This document shows, piece by piece, positions 58,849-64,000 of a stretch of 64,000 bases of DNA. Source of the DNA: CAWCAW01 sp963714125 (GTDB lineage Bacteria > Actinomycetota > Acidimicrobiia > Acidimicrobiales > UBA8190); assembly GCA_963714125.1 (NCBI GenBank), contig OY970234.1, positions 310,001 through 374,000 on the forward strand. Reading direction: 5' to 3'. The translations under genes and the position numbers were made by a program. Numbering within the stretch: the stretch's first letter is position 1; each line of letters begins with the position of its first letter. The notes beneath the pieces are model-generated. The model saw nothing but the letters and a program-made list of their open reading frames with translations. It did not search any database and was not told the origin of the DNA.

Positions 58849-60141
58849 CTACTTTTCGGACTTGCTGGCCAGGGAGCCGAGGTCAGCCGCGTAGACCTTC
58901 TTGCGGGGAGCTCCCGGCTTGGCGGCCCGGATGGACGTGTCGACGTCGGTGGCCTGGGCCCGCAAGGCACCCACCGTGCACTGCTCACGCGGGCGCACGG
59001 AAAAGGCGTCGAATTTGAACAGGCGCATGGCGTTGGCGTGAGTGATCTTGTTGACCTCGTCATCAGCCACGCCGGCGAGGTACTTCATGGCCATCTCCGG
59101 AGCCGTCGGCCACGTCGAGTCCGAGTGCGGGTAGTCGCATTCCCAACACACGTTGTCGAGGTTGATGTGGTGGCGGTTCTCCACCCCAAAGGCGTCGTCG
59201 ATGAAACAGGTGACGATGCGCTCGTTGAAGACCTGGCTCGGAAGCATGTCGCCGAAGTCCTGCCCCGTCCACGCCTTGTGGTGCGAGTAGACGTAATCGA
59301 CGCGCTCCAAGAAGTACGGGATCCACCCGATGCCGCCTTCGGACAAGGCGACGCGCAGGCTCGGGTACTTGCGCAGCACCGGCGAGAACAGCAGGTCAGC
59401 GGCGCACTGGATGATGTTCACCGGCTGCAGGGCGATGAGCACGTCGAAGGGGGAGTCTGGGGAGGGGATGGCCAGGGTCGACGATGACCCGATGTGGAGG
59501 CACACCACCGTGCCGACGTCCTCACACGCCTTCCAGAACGGGTCCCAGTGGTCGGAGTGGAAGCTCGGCCATCCCAACTTGGAGGGGTTCTCCGAGAAGG
59601 TCACCGCGTGACAGCCCATGGCCGCCACCCGGCGCACCTCCTCGGCCATCAGATTCGGGTCCCACAGCATGGGGATCGACAGGGGGATGAACCGGCCCGG
59701 GTACGCCCCGCACCAGGACTCGATGTGCCAGTCGTTGTAGGCCCGCACCATGGCGGCGGCCAGGTCTTTGTCTTCGGTGCGGGCAAAGAGCTGCCCGCAG
59801 AACTGGACGAACGAGGGGAAGCACATGGATCCGAGGACGCCGTTGGCGTTCATGTCCCGGATGCGCTCGTTGATGTCGTAACAACCGGGGCGCATCTCGG
59901 CGAAGGAAGTCGGCTCGATGCCGTACTCCTCGGGAGGGCGTCCCACCACGGCGTTGAGCCCCACGTTGGGGATGCGGCTGCCCTCGTAGGACCACACGTC
60001 GGTGCCGTCGTCGTTGTGCACCACTTTGGGCTCGCGCCCGGCGTATTTGGCCGGCACCCGGCCCTCGAACATGTCGGGCGGCTCGACCACATGGTCGTCG
60101 ACGCTGACGAGGATCAGCTCCTCTGCGTTCACCTGTCCCAC
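58849..60141 (-). CDS. Amidohydrolase family (amidohydrolase_2) protein, copy B
   Basis: 430 aa, paralogous to copy A at 48255. Metal-site motifs: ILVSVDDHVVEPPDMFEGRVP, the middle histidine in VVCLHIGSSS, and VCWECDYPHSDSTWPTAPEMA. A C-terminal tail of ~50 residues (RAAKPGAPRKKVYAADLGSLASKSEK) is basic and not seen in copy A. Both copies share YFLERVD/YILERAD-type helices. The GTG at 60141 is the first start; a second GTG at 60132 (VNAEELIL) is possible. Operator site 4 lies 37 bp upstream, between this gene and the acyl-CoA ligase, so the two are probably controlled together. Confidence 0.85.
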   Translation of the reverse strand: MGQVNAEELILVSVDDHVVEPPDMFEGRVPAKYAGREPKVVHNDDGTDVWSYEGSRIPNVGLNAVVGRPPEEYGIEPTSFAEMRPGCYDINERIRDMNANGVLGSMCFPSFVQFCGQLFARTEDKDLAAAMVRAYNDWHIESWCGAYPGRFIPLSIPMLWDPNLMAEEVRRVAAMGCHAVTFSENPSKLGWPSFHSDHWDPFWKACEDVGTVVCLHIGSSSTLAIPSPDSPFDVLIALQPVNIIQCAADLLFSPVLRKYPSLRVALSEGGIGWIPYFLERVDYVYSHHKAWTGQDFGDMLPSQVFNERIVTCFIDDAFGVENRHHINLDNVCWECDYPHSDSTWPTAPEMAMKYLAGVADDEVNKITHANAMRLFKFDAFSVRPREQCTVGALRAQATDVDTSIRAAKPGAPRKKVYAADLGSLASKSEK

Positions 60142-60177
60142 CCCCTGTTTTCGGCCGACGGTGACGGCCCGATCCTA

Positions 60178-60195
60178 CCTGACGTTCATGTCAGG
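60178..60195. promoter_or_regulatory. CTGAC-N6-GTCAG operator, site 4
   Basis: CCTGAC-GTTCAT-GTCAGG, a perfect 18-bp palindromic frame in the 99-bp divergent spacer between amidohydrolase B and the acyl-CoA ligase. The flanks (CC...GG) equal those of site 1. Confidence 0.7.
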
Positions 60196-60240
60196 CACCG
60201 CCGCCGCGCCGGCGGGGGCCGTCGTACACTTGGCCCTCGC

Positions 60241-61839
60241 ATGCCTACCGACTCTGCCGACCGCCAAGGGAGCGCCGCGCCGACGGCTGAGGCCCCAGCC
60301 CGCGGCGTGGCCGGCGTGGCCGCCGCCGATCCGCAGCGTCTGGCCCTGGTGTTCGAGGGGACGAGGGTCACCTACGGCCAGCTCGATACGGCCGCCAACA
60401 TCCTGGCCACACGGTACGCGGCGGCCGGCGTGGCCCCAGGTGACCGGGTGGCGGTCATGCTCGGCAATGGGCTCGAGGTGTTCGCCGTGTGGTGTGCCAT
60501 CGCCCGGCTGGGAGCGCTGGTCGTTCCTGTGTCGACCCGGCTCACCGCTCCCGAGGTGGCCTACCTGATCGAAGATTCGGGTGCCACGCTCTTCGTGCAC
60601 GACGGGTCTCCGACGTCCACCGACGTGATGTCCCTCACCGGCGTGGCGCAGCATGGCGTGGTCGACATCGATTGGTCGGAGATGGCGCGCCTGTTGTCCG
60701 AGGCCTCGGTGCCGCCGGTGCGGGAAGACTTCTTAGGAGCGCCGGCCACCACCATGACCTACACGTCGGGGACGACGGGTCGCCCCAAGGGAATCGCCCG
60801 ACCGGCGCCTCCTGCGTTTCGCCACACCCCGCCCAGCCCGTTTGCCACTTTCTGGGGTTTTGGTGCCGACGACGTGCATCTGATGTGCGGCCCCGTGTAC
60901 CACACCGCCCCCAGCGCCTACGCCCATATGACCCTGGGCGAGGGCGGGCGCGTGGTGATCATGCGCAAATGGGACGCCGAGGAATGTCTGACGCTTATCG
61001 AGACCGAGAAGGTGAGCACGGCGCAGATGGTGCCGGCCAACTTCATTCGCATTCTCGAGGCGCAGTGGCGCGGGCGCGATGTGTCAAGCCTTCGCAAGGT
61101 GCTGCACGCGGCGGCGCCTTGTCCCGTCGACGTCAAGCGTCGCATCATCGAGGTGTTTCCGGCCGGCACGGTATGGGAGTACTACGGGGCGTCGGAGGGC
61201 ATGGCGTCGGTGATCCCTCCCGACGAGTGGCTGAAAAAGCCCGGCAGCGTAGGGCGCCCGTTCCCGGGTATCACGGTGCGCATCTGCGACGACGACGGTA
61301 ACGAGCTTCCCACCGGGGAGATCGGGGCCATCTACATCTCTTCGTTCTCGGGCCAGCGTTTTCAGTATCACAACGCCCCCGAGAAGACGGCCCAGGCGTG
61401 GCGTGACGACTACTTCACCGTCGGCGACCTCGGGTCTGTCGACGAGGACGGGTATCTCTTCCTGGCCGACCGGCGCACCGACCTGGTGCTGTCGGGTGGG
61501 GTGAACGTTTATCCCGCCGAGGTGGAAGCCGCCTTGGTGGAGGACGAGGACGTGGTGGACGCGGCCGTGATCGGGCTTCCCGACGAGCGCATGGGCCAGC
61601 GGGTGCATGCCGTGGTGGAGTTGCGACCGGGATCGCCCCGCGACGCCGACGCGCTGCTGGCACGTCTGGCCACCCGGTTGGCTGACTACAAGCGGCCGCG
61701 CACGGTGGAGTTCGTCGACGAGCTTCCGCGCGAGCCCAATGGCAAGGTGTTGAAGACACGGCTGCGTGCCGAGCGGGCTACGCCCGAGCACGCGACGAAC
61801 ACGGATGCCGGGCGAGACCCGGCCAAGGAGGGCGTGTGA
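60241..61839 (+). CDS. Acyl-CoA synthetase (AMP-forming ligase)
   Basis: 532-aa ANL-superfamily enzyme that activates a carboxylic acid to its CoA thioester with ATP. Motif A3 is TTMTYTSGTTGRPKGIARP, A5 is WEYYGASEGM, A7 is YFTVGDLGSVDEDGYLFLADRRTDLVLSGGVNVYPAEVE, and A10 is PREPNGKVLKTRLR with the catalytic lysine. The acid substrate is unknown; nearby P450, aldehyde dehydrogenase and thiolase-like genes suggest an oxidised lipid or terpene acid. The ATG at 60241 is preferred. The stop overlaps the aldehyde dehydrogenase ATG by one base. Confidence 0.93.
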   Translation: MPTDSADRQGSAAPTAEAPARGVAGVAAADPQRLALVFEGTRVTYGQLDTAANILATRYAAAGVAPGDRVAVMLGNGLEVFAVWCAIARLGALVVPVSTRLTAPEVAYLIEDSGATLFVHDGSPTSTDVMSLTGVAQHGVVDIDWSEMARLLSEASVPPVREDFLGAPATTMTYTSGTTGRPKGIARPAPPAFRHTPPSPFATFWGFGADDVHLMCGPVYHTAPSAYAHMTLGEGGRVVIMRKWDAEECLTLIETEKVSTAQMVPANFIRILEAQWRGRDVSSLRKVLHAAAPCPVDVKRRIIEVFPAGTVWEYYGASEGMASVIPPDEWLKKPGSVGRPFPGITVRICDDDGNELPTGEIGAIYISSFSGQRFQYHNAPEKTAQAWRDDYFTVGDLGSVDEDGYLFLADRRTDLVLSGGVNVYPAEVEAALVEDEDVVDAAVIGLPDERMGQRVHAVVELRPGSPRDADALLARLATRLADYKRPRTVEFVDELPREPNGKVLKTRLRAERATPEHATNTDAGRDPAKEGV

Positions 61840-63356
61840 TGACCCAGGCCATCTCTCAGGGCCACGAAGTGCTCGGCGAAGCGCGGCTGCTGATCGACGG
61901 CAAGCTCGTCGAGGCCACCGGCGGCGGCAGCTTCGAGAACATCGATCCCGCCACCGAGTTGGTGCTGGGTAGTACGTGCGACGCCACTCCTGCCGACGCC
62001 GAGGCGGCCATCGCCGCGGCGCGACGCGCCTTCGACGAGACGTCGTGGTCCACCGATCACAGCTTCCGGCGCCGCTGCATGGAGCAGTTTCACACCGCCT
62101 TGGAGGCGCACAAGGACGAGCTGCGGGCCGTCGTTGTCGCCGAGGCGGGTAGCCCCATCGCGCTGACGTACGCCATCCAGGTCGACCTCCCGGTGGACGA
62201 CGTGACGTACTGGGCCGAGCTGGCCGAGCGCTACGCCTATGACAAGGAACTGCCCGAGCGCACCGTGTTCGGTCAGGCCACCCGGCGCATGATCCTGCGC
62301 GAGGCGACCGGCGTGGTGGGGGCCATCACGCCGTGGAACTTCCCGCTGTTTCTGAACATGGCCAAGCTCTCGCCCGCCCTGGCGGCCGGTAACACCGTGG
62401 TGCTGAAGCCCGCCCCTGACACGCCGTGGTCCGCCACCGTGCTGGGCCGGATCATCGCCGAGGAGACCGATATTCCGGCCGGGGTGGTCAACGTGGTGGC
62501 GTCCTCGGACCATCTGGTGGGTGAAGTCATCACCACCGACCCGCGTGTCGACATGATCACCTTTACGGGCTCGACGGTTACGGGCCGGCGCATCATGGCC
62601 AAGGCGTCGGAAACCGTGAAGAAGATCTTCCTTGAGCTGGGAGGCAAGTCGGCCAAGATCGTGCTCGACGACGTCGAGGACCTCAACAGCGCCGTGGGCG
62701 GTCTCGCCATCGGCGTGTGTGTCCACTCCGGCCAGGGATGCGCCATCACCACGCGCCTGCTGTTGCCGCGGTCGCGTTATGACGAAGGCGTTGAGTTGGC
62801 CACTGCGGCCATGGCCACGGTGCCGTTCGGGGATCCGTGGGACTCGTCCAAGCTGGCCGGCCCACTGGTGAGCGCCAAGCAGCGTGACCGGGTGCTCGAC
62901 TACATCGAAAAGGGCAAGGCCGAAGCGCGTTTGGCCGCCGGTGGCAAGGTGCCCGACGCCTTTCCTAAGGGCTACTACGTCGAGCCCACCATGTTCGCCG
63001 ACGTCGACTCCAAGGCCGTCATCGCCCAGGAAGAGATCTTCGGTCCCGTGCTGTCGGTCATTGCGTTCGAGGACGACGATGATGCCGTGCGGATCGCCAA
63101 TGACTCGATCTACGGGCTGTCTGGGGACGTGACCTCCGCGTCCGAGGAGCGGGCCCTGGCCGTGGCTCGGCGGGTGCGCACCGGCACCATGGGCATCAAC
63201 GGCGGCGTCTACCTCGCTCCCGACGCTCCCTTCGGCGGCTACCGGCAGTCGGGCCTCGGACGCGAGAACGGTGACGAGGGTTTCGAGGAGTACCTCGAGA
63301 CCAAGACGGTTGCCATTCCCGTGCCCGGCAGTGGGGGTCCTCGCCTGTTGGGCTGA
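61839..63356 (+). CDS. NAD(P)-dependent aldehyde dehydrogenase
   Basis: 505 aa. ALDH hallmarks are complete: VVGAITPWNFPLFLNMAKLSPALAAGNTVVLKPAPDTP, ITFTGSTVTGRRIM, FLELGGKSAKIVLDD (catalytic glutamate), SGQGCAITTRLL (catalytic cysteine), and EEIFGPVLSVIAFEDDDDAVRIANDSIYGLSG. It oxidises an aldehyde to the acid, which the upstream acyl-CoA ligase could then activate. An AAGGAGG site precedes the ATG at 61839 by 7 bp; a GTG at 61836 directly before it is an alternative. Translational coupling with the ligase is likely (TGATG). Confidence 0.95.
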   Translation: MTQAISQGHEVLGEARLLIDGKLVEATGGGSFENIDPATELVLGSTCDATPADAEAAIAAARRAFDETSWSTDHSFRRRCMEQFHTALEAHKDELRAVVVAEAGSPIALTYAIQVDLPVDDVTYWAELAERYAYDKELPERTVFGQATRRMILREATGVVGAITPWNFPLFLNMAKLSPALAAGNTVVLKPAPDTPWSATVLGRIIAEETDIPAGVVNVVASSDHLVGEVITTDPRVDMITFTGSTVTGRRIMAKASETVKKIFLELGGKSAKIVLDDVEDLNSAVGGLAIGVCVHSGQGCAITTRLLLPRSRYDEGVELATAAMATVPFGDPWDSSKLAGPLVSAKQRDRVLDYIEKGKAEARLAAGGKVPDAFPKGYYVEPTMFADVDSKAVIAQEEIFGPVLSVIAFEDDDDAVRIANDSIYGLSGDVTSASEERALAVARRVRTGTMGINGGVYLAPDAPFGGYRQSGLGRENGDEGFEEYLETKTVAIPVPGSGGPRLLG

Positions 63357-63371
63357 GTGGTTGGCCCGTCC

Positions 63372-64000
63372 TTAAGGAGCCGTGTCGAGAGCCGCGTTGA
63401 CAACGTCCGAATCGTGGAAGGGCTTGTCCGTCAAGCGGATGGGAAGAGCTTCCAATTCATCGGAGGCACAGATCATCTCGATGAGGGCGCCGCTGCCGCC
63501 GACGTAGGTCCATGCGTAGTCGATTTCGGTCACCACGATCGATCGTCGGGCCACCACAGGTTCGGCGAGTCCCAGTCCCCGTCGTCCAACGAGGCCAGAG
63601 CCAGGTCGATCGGGCCGGAATAGAGCACGTAATTTCGATTTGGATGTTCGATCCGTGCCGTCACTGGGGAAAAGTCGAGATTTCCCCAGCCCTCCCACAC
63701 GCAGAACCAGCAAGGGCTCGCAATTGGTGTAGCGGGCCTCAGTAGGTCCACGAGGACGGCACGCTCTGGTAGCGGTAGGTGACCCCACTCCATACGGTTG
63801 AGGTAGTCGTTGAGGTCGTAGCGGGGCGCAGCTGTTCCACTCGGTCGACTGATCATGTGCGCCTGCATCTCGGAGTGGACGACGCGCCCGTTTTCGGCGG
63901 CCACTTCGGCCCATGACATGGCCCGACCTGTCCCTGTGTCCCACGGGTGGAAAATCCGGCAGTACGCCTCGAAACCCTCCGGGATGATCGAGGCGGTATC
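63372..64000 (-). pseudogene. Hypothetical protein, frameshifted and cut by the window edge
   Basis: Minus-strand gene with its start beyond 64000. The readable part begins DTASIIPEGFEAYCRIFHPWDTGTGRAMSWAEVAAENGRVVHSEMQAH and continues through CWFCVWEGWGNLDFSPV to NLWWPDDRS, where it stops. In a second frame the expected continuation IVVTEIDYAWTYVGGSGALIEMICASDELEALPIRLTDKPFHDSDVVNAALD runs to 63372. The break lies in a GATCGATC run at about 63537-63544, so either one base is missing in nature or this is a sequencing error. I recognise the actinobacterial hypothetical family by its general pattern only; no function is known. Confidence 0.7.

Overview
The window is chromosomal DNA from a high-GC actinomycete and spans the replication origin. 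From 10.5 to 36.3 kb the gene order pcnA - large secreted protein - murJ - trxB - trxA - cwlM-like - parB - parA - rsmG - jag - yidC - yidD - rnpA - rpmH - dnaA - dnaN - recF - DUF721 - gyrB - gyrA is the classical origin layout of Actinomycetota. Missing or extra pieces (no sigM, no rpsR between ssb and rplI, a LAGLIDADG-like gene beside parA, a very long ParA N-terminus), together with the many catabolic amidohydrolase, P450 and thiolase-like genes, suggest a lineage outside Mycobacteriales and Streptomycetales. Acidimicrobiia is my best guess, but that is inference only.

Layout: (1) 0-1.1 kb, rpsF-ssb-rplI on the minus strand. (2) 1.2-8.5 kb, housekeeping and redox genes: panB, an MFS exporter, a UbiA-like protein with a UbiE-type methyltransferase, and a VKOR plus DUF929 disulfide-forming pair. 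(3) 8.7-12 kb, padR-ino1 (inositol phosphate synthesis) with a clear PadR-type operator, then pcnA. (4) 12-20 kb, envelope and thioredoxin genes: a DUF6049-like exported protein, murJ, degV, trxB, trxA and a catalytically degenerate CwlM-like amidase. (5) 20-27 kb, minus-strand parB, parA, rsmG, jag, yidC, yidD, rnpA and rpmH, with two parS-like elements at 23.1-23.2 kb. (6) 27-36 kb, plus-strand dnaA, dnaN, recF, DUF721, gyrB and gyrA; DnaA-box-like sites flank dnaA on both sides.

(7) 36.3-41.6 kb looks like an integrated and decaying island. A 40-nt 5' fragment of tRNA-Ile(GAT) lies just after gyrA, and an intact tRNA-Ile(GAT) lies 5.2 kb further on. Between them are an AbiE-type antitoxin with a broken toxin, an HD-GYP membrane protein carrying an outside FN3 domain, and gene remnants. 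Both ends carry copies of a TTGTAGGGCAA element, and no integrase remains.

(8) 41.6-48.2 kb: a sugar O-acetyltransferase, a four-gene ABC transporter/two-component operon whose response regulator has a 3' frameshift, and a MacB/FtsX-type permease. (9) 48.2-63.4 kb: a lipid or xenobiotic catabolism region with two related amidohydrolases, two cytochromes P450, a 3Fe-4S-type ferredoxin, a thiolase-like protein, an acyl-CoA ligase and an aldehyde dehydrogenase. Four copies of an exact palindromic motif, CTGAC-N6-GTCAG, lie in three promoter regions of this cluster and suggest one shared regulator that is not encoded in the window. (10) The right edge holds a frameshifted hypothetical gene that runs out of the window.
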